Positions 18,298 through 26,223 of a DNA stretch of 64,000 bases are shown here, piece by piece (positions within the stretch are counted from its first letter, which is position 1; every line of letters starts with the position of its first letter). The stretch lies in contig JAFYHG010000025.1 of the NCBI GenBank assembly GCA_017539265.1, positions 30,233 to 94,232 on the forward strand, written 5' to 3'. The notes beneath the pieces are model-generated. The model had not been told where the DNA came from. It ran no database searches and worked only from the letters and a program-made list of their open reading frames with translations. The translations under genes and the position numbers were made by a program. This DNA comes from Alphaproteobacteria bacterium (GTDB lineage: Bacteria; Pseudomonadota; Alphaproteobacteria; CAAHEQ01; UBA3637).

Positions 18298-18363
18298 ATG
18301 ATGGGCGTGAACAACCGTCAAGCCATTAACAAACATTAAAAAAGATGTTTCATCATACAACAT
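18289..18363 (-). CDS. Histidine-rich leader peptide, copy 1 (his operon)
   Basis: A 24-codon ORF starting MLYDETS and ending LTVVHAHHHP, with four His in the last six residues. It directly precedes hisG by 75 bases. Its ATG is nine bases after a TAAAAT -10 box (18373-18378) paired with TTGACA (18396-18401), spacer 17, so the mRNA should start within a few bases of the ATG. A near-copy lies at 59194-59271; the two differ by an in-frame codon indel and mostly conservative or silent changes, which supports real translation. It is expected to sense charged tRNA-His by ribosome stalling. Confidence 0.85.
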   Translation of the reverse strand: MLYDETSFLMFVNGLTVVHAHHHP

Positions 18364-18372
18364 AACAACTTC

Positions 18373-18401
18373 ATTTTATCGGATAAATTTTTAGATGTCA
18401 A
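18373..18401 (-). promoter_or_regulatory. his operon promoter
   Basis: TTGACA (18396-18401), 17-bp spacer, TAAAAT (18373-18378) on the minus strand; nine bases then the leader ATG. Confidence 0.85.
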
Positions 18402-18432
18402 CACATTTTTAAAAAATGTTCATTGGTAAAGA

Positions 18433-18456
18433 AAATGGGCCCTTGCGGGCCCTAAA
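18433..18456 (-). terminator. Intrinsic terminator of the VIT/VWA gene
   Basis: GGGCCC (18437-18442), four-base loop, GGGCCC (18447-18452), followed on the minus strand by ATTTTCTTT. It lies just after the stop of the leftward VIT/VWA gene and ahead of the his promoter. Confidence 0.8.
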
Positions 18457-18476
18457 ATAGATGAAAAATTGAAAAT

Positions 18477-21400
18477 CTACTTTTTGAACTTATTAATGAT
18501 TGTGTCCAAAAAGTCGCCTTTCCAAGTAATTTCACCGATTGTATTATTTTCTTTCACATTCTCTGTCCTGACAAAAACACGTTCGTGTTTTTGATTGGGC
18601 TTGGAATAATTGGTATACAGATCCAAATACAGGGTTGTCGGGCCGGAAATACTCTGCCGGTGATCGCCAAAATTATTTGTCCGAATGGTATATTTACCGT
18701 CGGCTGCCCGTCTTAACATAAATTCTTCAGGACCAAAGCCTTGTGTAAAATCATGCGGATAGCGACCGCCGATTTCGGTCATTTTGTGGCTGTAATAGCA
18801 TTCTTCGTTATACGGATCAATCACGTGCAGGTCTATATCCGTATTATCTGTACTCCATGCCAGAACAATTCGGATATCCACCGGCATATTGAACACAAAG
18901 TCCGGATCCATATTTTGGGTATTTACCTCAGGATGTAAAGAGAGCAAATTATTCATTTCGACAAAGATAATCTGCTTAATTTCATTAAAGCGGCCCCAAT
19001 CATTTTCCAAGATATGATAGAATGTATCAAATGCCTTTTGATAATCGCCCTTTGCCTGATAGGCCAAAGCCAAATCACGGAAAGATTGCGGATCCTCACC
19101 GCGCAGTTTTGTTATTTTTTCAAATAACTCTACCGCATAGCCATATTCTTTCATCTGCATTAATTTATTGGCCGTAATTCGGATCAATTCCACATTATCC
19201 AACTTCATTTCAACAATATTGGATAACACTTTTAATCCTTTACCGTATTGATTGCGGCGAATAAACTCATCCGTTATATCAAAGTAGAAAGAGGGCTGAT
19301 CGCTATACCCTTTCTTTAATTTTAAATAGTCCGCATACAGATCCGCATCTCTTGATGCTTTTAAGATCTTTAAATACGGCACATCTGGATCCCATTGTTT
19401 AATTTGAATGGAATTTCGGGATTGAGAACTGATTCGTTTAGAATTAGAAACAATGGCCCCGTCTGAGTCGACTCTGCCGATATAATTGGCACTCATATCT
19501 GCCTCACCGGAATCAGTTAATGTATCCCTAAATTTAATCCCGCTTGCAGATACAGCATGTCCCTCATCTGAACTCGATAGTGTATCACCATAACTTGCTC
19601 CTACGGAATAATGGGCGTCATTGACTATCCGCCGCCTACCACGGGAACGATGGCCACTGGCTGCTTTTATTGATTCATATCTTGATACCGGTTTGGTTTC
19701 ATATTTCCGTCTCCACCATTCTTTGACACCATTGGCTTGACGCATAGCATCTCGGATAGCGGATGACTTTTTCGTCTTGATATCATTTTCCTGGTTCCAG
19801 GCTAACCGATCATATTCGGCCCGTAATTCTGGCGGTGGTGTAATATGGTATCTGAAATAATCGGATGCATTTTCCAAAACCAATAAAGATGTATTTTCCG
19901 TTACAACGGAATATTTTTGCCCTAATGCCAATATTTCATCTCTATTCTCATCGGCATTTTGCTCTAAATAAGAAATCTTTTGTTGTGCCCACAGCCGTTC
20001 TACCGCCGGATTATTTCCTTCGGCCGAAAGGGATATTTTTTGTGTTTGAATAACATGATCTTTATCATAACCCAAAGCAATTTTCAGTTCTGTCTTGCGT
20101 CCAGCAAAGATACCCGCAACGCTGAGATTTTCGTCGGCAATTGCCCCGATTGGCGGATAAATTTCCGATACGTTATTTCCCTTATAGGAAACAACGCGTA
20201 AGGGTTGCTTTGTTAATTGTGTCAGTGCTTTTTTGGTGCTGACTTGTGCTAAATTAATAAATGAACCGAATGTCTTGTTTGCCCATCCTTTTAATGTTCC
20301 GGCGGCATATTCCGGCGCCGAATTGATTGTATATACGGGTACATTCGGTAATTTAAATTTCACTTTATTTCCGAAAGTATTTAATCCGTCCGTGAATAAT
20401 AAGATTTCGTCTGCTTTAATTTTTTTCAGATTCAATTTTTCAAAACGGGTTGCGCCATCATAGACAATTTTATCAATAGCCGATAAAACAGGGGCGGCAT
20501 TTCCGTTCCTTACGGAAATATTTTGCGCTTTACCCATTTCGATATCAAACGGAATAAAGGTTACGGATACATTATTTAATTTCTTTAAGTAGGCTTCTAA
20601 AAGCTCTTTTTCTTTTTCGATATCCCGTTTTTCTCCGGATAAAGAAGCATCCCAAAGAATAGCCACGTTTTTCGGATAAGTTTTATTCTTTTCGGATTGC
20701 TTTAAATCAACACTGCCGTAGAAATAGGTTCCCCCCGATGTTCTGTGGGTGAAAAACGGATTTTTTTCTGTTGTCGGGATGCTGAAAGATAAAGTGTTAT
20801 TTAAATCATAATCTGCCGCATCAAAGTGGGATAGAAATACTTGCCCCGACCGTGTGAAGTGAAAACCACGTAAATCGGTTGCAACCTGTGGAGCTCTGTC
20901 TGATTCTGTCGGCAGATTGATGTCTAAACTGAAACGTTCTAATCTTTGATTAAAGTTTAATGGCAGAACATACCTGAATTGTCCTTTTTCTTTTTGAAGG
21001 GGTTCTTCTAAAATAATACGAATTCTTCTTGTCCCGTTCGGCGTGAAGGGGTAAATACGTGTTTTGAATTGATTCCCCGCCGTTTTTTCAACCAACAAGG
21101 GATCGACACCTTGCCGCACAACGGCTTCAAATGTTTGACGCGCCTTTTCTTTTTCGACGACAACACCTTCGCGCATTTTTCCGTTAATGTCTAGGGCAAT
21201 CGCCGCTACGGTCTGATTTTCCGCCAAAGGAAATTCAAATTCGGCCTCCAAAGTTGCCGAATTTGGGTTATACATAACCATTTCATAGGTTGTGTTGGCA
21301 ACATTACCGATAATATCCGTTTTAATGGATAAATCCCGAATGGTAATGGGTTGATAATTAGGGCGTACGATAATTCTGGGAACAAAGATAACTCTACGAC

Positions 21401-21554
21401 GTGGCATAACCAGACAATCCCCCGAATCGCAATCTATTCTATCTGCTACACCGGAATTTACCCGTAAAGGCCGATAGCTTTCCTGTGCATTAACCGAAGC
21501 AATCAAAAATAAAACAGATAAAATAGTCGAACAAATAACAATTATTTTTTTCAT
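18477..21554 (-). CDS. Exported VIT-VWA-TPR-DUF2135 protein
   Basis: About 1025 residues. A signal peptide (MKKIIVICSTILSVLFLIAS...) leads to a VIT domain (about 50-190; MVMYNPNSATLEAEFEFPL, FEAVVRQGVDPLLVE), a VWA domain (about 285-430; MIDAS ILWDASLSG), a linker rich in Ser/Arg, TPR-like helices (about 760-860) and a C-terminal DUF2135/YfaP-like beta domain (VLAWSTDNTDIDLHVIDPYNEE, GFGPEEF). This is the architecture of inter-alpha-trypsin-inhibitor-like bacterial surface or periplasmic proteins, probably adhesive or scaffold roles. The start at 21554 gives the best signal peptide with GGGGTG upstream. A frameshifted paralogue lies at 24361-29330 in the opposite direction. Confidence 0.88.
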   Translation of the reverse strand: MKKIIVICSTILSVLFLIASVNAQESYRPLRVNSGVADRIDCDSGDCLVMPRRRVIFVPRIIVRPNYQPITIRDLSIKTDIIGNVANTTYEMVMYNPNSATLEAEFEFPLAENQTVAAIALDINGKMREGVVVEKEKARQTFEAVVRQGVDPLLVEKTAGNQFKTRIYPFTPNGTRRIRIILEEPLQKEKGQFRYVLPLNFNQRLERFSLDINLPTESDRAPQVATDLRGFHFTRSGQVFLSHFDAADYDLNNTLSFSIPTTEKNPFFTHRTSGGTYFYGSVDLKQSEKNKTYPKNVAILWDASLSGEKRDIEKEKELLEAYLKKLNNVSVTFIPFDIEMGKAQNISVRNGNAAPVLSAIDKIVYDGATRFEKLNLKKIKADEILLFTDGLNTFGNKVKFKLPNVPVYTINSAPEYAAGTLKGWANKTFGSFINLAQVSTKKALTQLTKQPLRVVSYKGNNVSEIYPPIGAIADENLSVAGIFAGRKTELKIALGYDKDHVIQTQKISLSAEGNNPAVERLWAQQKISYLEQNADENRDEILALGQKYSVVTENTSLLVLENASDYFRYHITPPPELRAEYDRLAWNQENDIKTKKSSAIRDAMRQANGVKEWWRRKYETKPVSRYESIKAASGHRSRGRRRIVNDAHYSVGASYGDTLSSSDEGHAVSASGIKFRDTLTDSGEADMSANYIGRVDSDGAIVSNSKRISSQSRNSIQIKQWDPDVPYLKILKASRDADLYADYLKLKKGYSDQPSFYFDITDEFIRRNQYGKGLKVLSNIVEMKLDNVELIRITANKLMQMKEYGYAVELFEKITKLRGEDPQSFRDLALAYQAKGDYQKAFDTFYHILENDWGRFNEIKQIIFVEMNNLLSLHPEVNTQNMDPDFVFNMPVDIRIVLAWSTDNTDIDLHVIDPYNEECYYSHKMTEIGGRYPHDFTQGFGPEEFMLRRAADGKYTIRTNNFGDHRQSISGPTTLYLDLYTNYSKPNQKHERVFVRTENVKENNTIGEITWKGDFLDTIINKFKK

Positions 21555-21586
21555 AATACACCCCATTTAAGAATTAATCTGTGGGT

Positions 21587-21615
21587 ATTCTAATATGTAT
21601 AATTTAAAAATGCAA
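21587..21615 (-). promoter_or_regulatory. Promoter of VIT/VWA gene (leftward)
   Basis: TTGCAT (21610-21615), 17-bp spacer, TAGAAT (21587-21592) on the minus strand, about 33 bases before the ATG at 21554. Confidence 0.6.
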
Positions 21616-21747
21616 ATAAAAAATAAATCCACTCTGATTATTTTTTAGGTGTGTTTTAAGAACGCTGCTATTTATGGATTTTATACAGCTTTTAAAGAGA
21701 AATTCTATCCTAAATTTCAAGCTATTTAAAAAAATATAAAAAACGTA

Positions 21748-21776
21748 TTGACAAATGAAAAGAAAAGGCATATAAT
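21748..21776 (+). promoter_or_regulatory. Perfect consensus promoter of the Phe/Trp-leader operon
   Basis: TTGACA (21748-21753), 17-bp spacer, TATAAT (21771-21776): both hexamers and the spacing are ideal. The leader ATG follows after only nine bases, so the transcript is leaderless or has a 5' UTR of about three bases. Confidence 0.92.
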
Positions 21777-21785
21777 TTCCCTGTT

Positions 21786-21869
21786 ATGACGAAAAGTATT
21801 AACTTTTTTGCTTTTGCTTTTAACTCTTTTTGGTTTTGGTTTAATCGAAAAGAGGGCTTTTTGTTGTAA
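21786..21869 (+). CDS. Phe/Trp-rich leader peptide
   Basis: A 27-codon ORF starting MTKSINFFAFAFNSFWFWFN and ending in GFLL, with eight Phe and two Trp. Such peptides (compare pheA, pheST and trp leaders) sense aminoacyl-tRNA supply. Codons for FWFWF (21828-21842) overlap a segment (CTCTTTT) that can pair with AAAAGAG at 21848-21854, and that segment can in turn pair with the 5' arm of the terminator at 21901-21921. Stalling at Phe/Trp codons would therefore free the antiterminator. The operon behind it is not aromatic amino acid biosynthesis. Confidence 0.85.
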   Translation: MTKSINFFAFAFNSFWFWFNRKEGFLL

Positions 21870-21935
21870 TTAATCCGTCAAATTTTAATAACAGTAAGAG
21901 GCTCTTTCGTATAGAAAGGGCATTTTTTTTATTTT
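21824..21935 (+). promoter_or_regulatory. Ribosome-mediated attenuator (segments 1-4)
   Basis: Segment 1 CTCTTTT (about 21824-21830), segment 2 AAAAGAGGGC (about 21848-21857), segment 3 GCTCTTTC (21901-21908), segment 4 GAAAGGGC (21914-21921) then A and eight T. 3:4 forms an 8-bp terminator; 2:3 is the antiterminator; 1:2 the protector. All four segments read directly from the sequence; the dynamics are inferred from known attenuators. Confidence 0.8.
21901..21930 (+). terminator. Attenuator terminator
   Basis: 8-bp stem GCTCTTTC/GAAAGGGC with a GTATA loop followed by ATTTTTTTT. It lies 31 bases after the leader stop and 31 bases before the downstream ATG at 21961. Confidence 0.85.
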
Positions 21936-21960
21936 ACAGAAAGGAAATATAAGAGTAACA

Positions 21961-23622
21961 ATGTCAGACGATATAGATATTTTAAGGGCTTTACCGGTTT
22001 TGCAAAAAATATGGAACACACGCACGCTGTCGGATTATTTTAAGGCAACAATTACCCCCTTGGGACAAATGGAAGAAGTTCCCGAAAAAAGGATGATGGT
22101 TGATGCGATATTCTCGGAAACAGAACGCCTTTATGGTTCGGATACCGCCCAAGGTGTTTGCGCACAAATAACAAGTTTTCCTGTGGTGGAAACGGGCACC
22201 CATCTGGCTTTCTTACGCGATTATGATACCCCTCTGAAAGACGATTTGCGTTCTCGCCTCAATCAAAATGTTCTGATTTCAAGCGCCTTAATGCGTCATT
22301 CCGGACAAAAATATCATGTCGGCGTATATGGTAGTAATGTTACCCTAAATCATCCCTGTGGCGGTGGTTTCTTTCAACTGGGCGATGATATTTTTCCCGT
22401 TACACAATTAGGTCAGATCGGCCAAGTCTGCCTGTATGATGCCCCGCGGATGACCGGTAATGCTTTTAATGAATCGTTACCGCTGGTTGCAAAATTGAAT
22501 ATGCTGAACACGGTTTTAACGGATGATATTATCAATAAGACTCAGACCCCGCGTAAAGAAATGCTCTTGAAAACTCGTAAGATTATCAATCAATTATTAA
22601 CACCGGTCGGCCATGGTAAAGCCAATTACGGCACGGTTCAAAAGCAATACCAATCCCTAAATGTCACGAATAAAGGTTTTGTGGAATCGGCCTTTCTTAC
22701 TTTTTCAATGGAAGCCTACAAAAAATACGGCTACACTTTTTCCGATGTCGATAGGCAATATCGGGAATTAGCAACTGTGTTTGATCGCAAGGATTTAAAA
22801 CTACCCGATCAGGTCGCTTTGGTTCAATCCAAGACCATTAATGGGGCTTTGGGCGGGACGGATATCCGCCATATTTCCGTAGATGCCGTAGAAGTGACTC
22901 GAAAATTTTTGATCTCATCACTGGAAAATAAGAATAGTTTATGGTATAAGATTTTCAATAACTCGGAAAGTTTTAGGAAAATGCATCAATCATTTATTGG
23001 TATTAGGGGTAGTTGGAAAGAATCTGAATCTCCCTTTGACTATGTCGTGCGGGATAAAGGTTTCGCTAAATGCATCTCTCTGCCACTGGAAAAAATTGAT
23101 CACAAACCGGAAACATTGGTTCCCTTGTTAAGGGAAAAAAAGATTATTCCCTCCAGTGCCCTTATCGTTTTGATTTTTCAAAGTTCGGGCATTATGGCGC
23201 ATGGTGGTTTTTTTCAAACCACATATGCGGATAAAATTAAAAAACGTTTTGTCGGACTCTTAACGGACATGGGCGAAACAAAGCGAGCTCAGCAATTGCA
23301 ACAATTACCGGTAGATATGGCTTTGCTTTCACTGGCTGCCGTGAATGATAAAACCGGAAAACCCATGAAGTTATCCGAAATTTCGCGTCTACCTGTGAAC
23401 AAAAGACAAGAATTGATGGATATGATTCCCCAATATCCTTCTTGCCGTGCGGTAACAAATGCTTTGCCGACCCTGAAACGCTATCTGGATTCAACAGCCC
23501 CGGGTTATGTCGCTGGCGAAGCCGCTCAAGCCCCTCAGCCGCGCCTTGTTTGCCATCACCAAAAAGTATCGGGTATTTTACCTCAGATGCGGGAAGAAAC
23601 ACATCTTGCGAGGTCTGCATGA
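21961..23622 (+). CDS. Unknown 553-residue protein under Phe/Trp attenuation
   Basis: A soluble-looking protein with no signal peptide or membrane helix and no domain I recognise. Notable stretches are KYHVGVYGSNVTLNHPCGGGFFQLGDD (about residues 117-143), IGQVCLYDAPRMTGN and SSGIMAHGGFFQTTYADK, which look like conserved Gly/His/Cys-rich active-site loops, but that is a guess. GAAAGGAAAT precedes the ATG. It is the first gene of a two-gene operon, overlapping a VanX-like dipeptidase by ATGA. Regulation suggests a product that matters when Phe or Trp is scarce. It could be a peptide- or amino-acid-handling enzyme. Confidence 0.75.
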   Translation: MSDDIDILRALPVLQKIWNTRTLSDYFKATITPLGQMEEVPEKRMMVDAIFSETERLYGSDTAQGVCAQITSFPVVETGTHLAFLRDYDTPLKDDLRSRLNQNVLISSALMRHSGQKYHVGVYGSNVTLNHPCGGGFFQLGDDIFPVTQLGQIGQVCLYDAPRMTGNAFNESLPLVAKLNMLNTVLTDDIINKTQTPRKEMLLKTRKIINQLLTPVGHGKANYGTVQKQYQSLNVTNKGFVESAFLTFSMEAYKKYGYTFSDVDRQYRELATVFDRKDLKLPDQVALVQSKTINGALGGTDIRHISVDAVEVTRKFLISSLENKNSLWYKIFNNSESFRKMHQSFIGIRGSWKESESPFDYVVRDKGFAKCISLPLEKIDHKPETLVPLLREKKIIPSSALIVLIFQSSGIMAHGGFFQTTYADKIKKRFVGLLTDMGETKRAQQLQQLPVDMALLSLAAVNDKTGKPMKLSEISRLPVNKRQELMDMIPQYPSCRAVTNALPTLKRYLDSTAPGYVAGEAAQAPQPRLVCHHQKVSGILPQMREETHLARSA

Positions 23623-24233
23623 TTTTAAAACGCATTCAAACCTCATATATTCAGTCAAAACTGATGTATGCTACACCTAATAATTCCTTCTATAAGGATA
23701 TGTATTCTGCCTTTGGATTAACTGAGGCTTTGGTTCATCCTGAACTTTATAATCGTTTAATCCGATTGGAAAAACAACTGAATGAAAAACAACTGATTTT
23801 AGTAATCTATGATGCGTTCAGACCCTTGGCTGTTCAAAAGTTTATGTATGAAACAGCCCCCGATTATATCAAACCTTATATTGCTCCGCCGCCTCAGCCT
23901 GATTCCAGGCGTGGTTTCCATCCGCGCGGTGTTGCTATTGATTGCTATTTGGCGAATAGGGTAGGGGAGCCTCTTCCGTTTCCGACATTGCCGGATGCAT
24001 TTTATCCCGGTTATGAGAAGGACCCGAATTATCCTCAATATTTAAAAAAATGTCACAGGGACTATAACAGCCCCGATTTAACCGACGCTCAAAAGGATAA
24101 TCGTACACTTTTGGAAGACATGATGGCGTCTGTCGGTCTTGAAGGCCTTCCCCACGAATGGTGGCACTTTAATCTACCGAACGCATGGAAATACCCACTT
24201 ATTGAATCTTTAAAAGATGTTGAAATTAAATAA
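23619..24233 (+). CDS. VanX/DdpX-type D-Ala-D-Ala dipeptidase
   Basis: A 204-residue zinc dipeptidase. FHPRGVAIDCYL (about residues 99-111) carries the SxHxxGxAxD-type zinc ligands His and Asp; EWWHF (near 180) carries the catalytic Glu and third zinc ligand His; YDAFRPL supplies the conserved Arg. Family members split D-Ala-D-Ala in vancomycin resistance or cell-wall turnover. No vanHA or ligase gene is nearby, so resistance is unlikely; salvage of dipeptides is more plausible. The ATG at 23619 overlaps the previous stop (ATGA), so translation is coupled. Confidence 0.9.
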   Translation: MILKRIQTSYIQSKLMYATPNNSFYKDMYSAFGLTEALVHPELYNRLIRLEKQLNEKQLILVIYDAFRPLAVQKFMYETAPDYIKPYIAPPPQPDSRRGFHPRGVAIDCYLANRVGEPLPFPTLPDAFYPGYEKDPNYPQYLKKCHRDYNSPDLTDAQKDNRTLLEDMMASVGLEGLPHEWWHFNLPNAWKYPLIESLKDVEIK

Positions 24234-24300
24234 AAACTTCATCAAGAAAACATTGTCTTGATTGGCCGATAAAATCACGCCCTTAATTTCAAAATTCTTG

Positions 24301-24329
24301 TTGCATTCTCTCGGAAATTACTTTATGAT
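24301..24329 (+). promoter_or_regulatory. Promoter of rightward VIT/VWA gene
   Basis: TTGCAT (24301-24306), 17-bp spacer, TATGAT (24324-24329), then AGGAGG before the ATG at 24361. Confidence 0.7.
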
Positions 24330-24360
24330 GACGACATCTTGTTTGTCAGGAGGTATTATT

Positions 24361-26223
24361 ATGAAGAAAATAGTGTTTATTCTTATCGGTTTGATATTAA
24401 GTTTATCTGCTGCCGCGCAATGGATGCCGTATATTCGCGTGCCGGAAAAACAAAAGCAAATGGAATTAAAGAGCTTAAATATTAATGTTCAGGTCATGGG
24501 CAATATTGCCACAACGACTTATGACATGGTCTTTTTTAACCCGAATGACAAAACACTGGAAGGCGAAATGATTTTTCCGATGTCTCCCAACCAAACGGTT
24601 GTAGCGATGGCCTTGGATATTAACGGCAAAATGCGCTCCGCCTCTGCCGTAGATAAAGATGAAGCCCGTCGTATTTTTGAAGAACAGGTCCGTCGCAATA
24701 TAGATCCTGCCTTAATTGAAAAAGTGGCCGGAAACCAATATAAAATGCGTATTTATCCCTTTAATCCCAAAGGGCAACGCCGCATTCAAATTACGACCGA
24801 AGAAAACCTAAAGATTCAAAATAATGAAATGCCTCTGTCCATTCCTTTAACATATAATAAAAGATTAGAGCATTTTGGCTTAACGATTAACGTGGCTCAA
24901 GATATTGCCAAGATGCCCAAAATCAAAACAGACTTTGAAAATTTTGAATTTGAAAACAGAAATCAGCATTTAACCGCCTCTTTTGAAAAGCAGGATTATT
25001 TGTTAGATAATTCGCTGGAATTAACACTTCCGGCCCCTCAAAAAGAGATTATTTATACCGGTAGCGAATCGGGCAAAAATTATTTTTATTCAAACATCAA
25101 TGTTAAAAAAGCCGAAAAAACGAAAGTTCTTCCTAAAAAAATAGCCGTTGTTTGGGATATTTCTTCCTCCGGCAACGATCGCGATTTGAAAAAGGAAAAA
25201 GAATTATTAATTGCTTATTTGAAGAAAATCAAAAATGCGGATGTTGATTTAATTACCTTCAATATTCGCCAAAATACATCTTCTTCATTTAAGGTAAAGG
25301 ATGGTAATATGATTACATTATTGCAATCCATTGATGCCCTTCCTTATGATGGGGCAACCCGCTTGGATAAGGTTGACTTATCCGCCATTCAGGCAGATGA
25401 AATCCTGCTTTTCACGGATGGTGTTGCCACAATCGGGGATAGCGTGATTAAACCGGTTAAGACCCCCGTTTATGCCATTGTATCTTCGGATAAAGGGGAG
25501 TTTTCAATGCTGTCCAATATGGCCAATAAGACATTGGCGCGCCTTATCAATTTGAAAAAATTATCGATTGATGCTGCTTTGAAGGAACTTACCCAAAAAC
25601 CGTTGCGCTTAATTGCCTATAAAACTACATCTGCTCAGGAAATTTACCCGCTCCCCTCGGCCGTGGTGGGGGAAGATTTCACTTTCACCGGTCGGTATAA
25701 CGGAAAGTCCGCTGAGGTTGAATTGCAATTCGGTTACGATGAAAAGAATATCACCGAAACGAAAAAGATTAAAATCGGCGCTGTGCAAGGCAACACCCTT
25801 GTCCCCAGACAGTGGGCCGCCCACAAAGCGCGCGAATTAGAATTAGATGCCAAAAACAATCGGGAAGCCATTGTGCAACTGGGGAAAGATTTTTCAATTT
25901 TAACCGAATATACGTCTTTGTTGGTACTTGATAGTTTGGATGATTACCTGCGCTACAAGGTTGCCCCCAAAGATCCCGATTTATTGGCAAAGTATAACCG
26001 TTATGTATCCTTAAAGGATAAAAAGAGTAAGTATGCCGAAGCAAAAGAGAAACGGCGTGCTATTACGGATACATTACGCATGGCCAATCAAATAAAGAAA
26101 TGGTGGGAAAAAGAATTTAAACAAACCCCGCCCGAAGCACCTATGAACCCTGGGATTTTGAAAAAAATCCGGAAGATTTGGACAGACAATATGGCATTCT
26201 TGCGGATAAAAATGGAAATATGA
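24361..26223 (+). CDS. VIT-VWA protein, N-terminal part of a frameshifted gene
   Basis: 620 residues: signal peptide (MKKIVFILIGLILSLSAAAQ), VIT domain (about 35-160, MVFFNPNDKTLEGEMIFPM) and VWA domain (about 260-400, MIDAS VVWDISSSG), paralogous to the protein at 18477-21554. Homology to that paralogue continues in another frame from 26178, so this frame ends early in a non-homologous tail (PGILKKIRKIWTDNM...). A run of seven A at 26161-26167 is the likely site of the shift: one extra A would join the frames into about 1656 residues. It may be a real mutation, slippage-controlled expression or an assembly error. Confidence 0.85.
   Translation: MKKIVFILIGLILSLSAAAQWMPYIRVPEKQKQMELKSLNINVQVMGNIATTTYDMVFFNPNDKTLEGEMIFPMSPNQTVVAMALDINGKMRSASAVDKDEARRIFEEQVRRNIDPALIEKVAGNQYKMRIYPFNPKGQRRIQITTEENLKIQNNEMPLSIPLTYNKRLEHFGLTINVAQDIAKMPKIKTDFENFEFENRNQHLTASFEKQDYLLDNSLELTLPAPQKEIIYTGSESGKNYFYSNINVKKAEKTKVLPKKIAVVWDISSSGNDRDLKKEKELLIAYLKKIKNADVDLITFNIRQNTSSSFKVKDGNMITLLQSIDALPYDGATRLDKVDLSAIQADEILLFTDGVATIGDSVIKPVKTPVYAIVSSDKGEFSMLSNMANKTLARLINLKKLSIDAALKELTQKPLRLIAYKTTSAQEIYPLPSAVVGEDFTFTGRYNGKSAEVELQFGYDEKNITETKKIKIGAVQGNTLVPRQWAAHKARELELDAKNNREAIVQLGKDFSILTEYTSLLVLDSLDDYLRYKVAPKDPDLLAKYNRYVSLKDKKSKYAEAKEKRRAITDTLRMANQIKKWWEKEFKQTPPEAPMNPGILKKIRKIWTDNMAFLRIKMEI

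Noticed and set aside
23619..24233. Vancomycin-resistance operon
   Set aside because: Only a VanX-like dipeptidase is present; no vanH, vanA-type ligase or vanRS nearby, and the organism appears Gram-negative.
26158..26170. Programmed -1 ribosomal frameshift at the A7 run
   Set aside because: In the upstream frame the codons read TTG AAA AAA ATC, which is not an ideal X-XXY-YYZ heptamer, and no downstream pseudoknot was evident. Slippage or mutation fits better.
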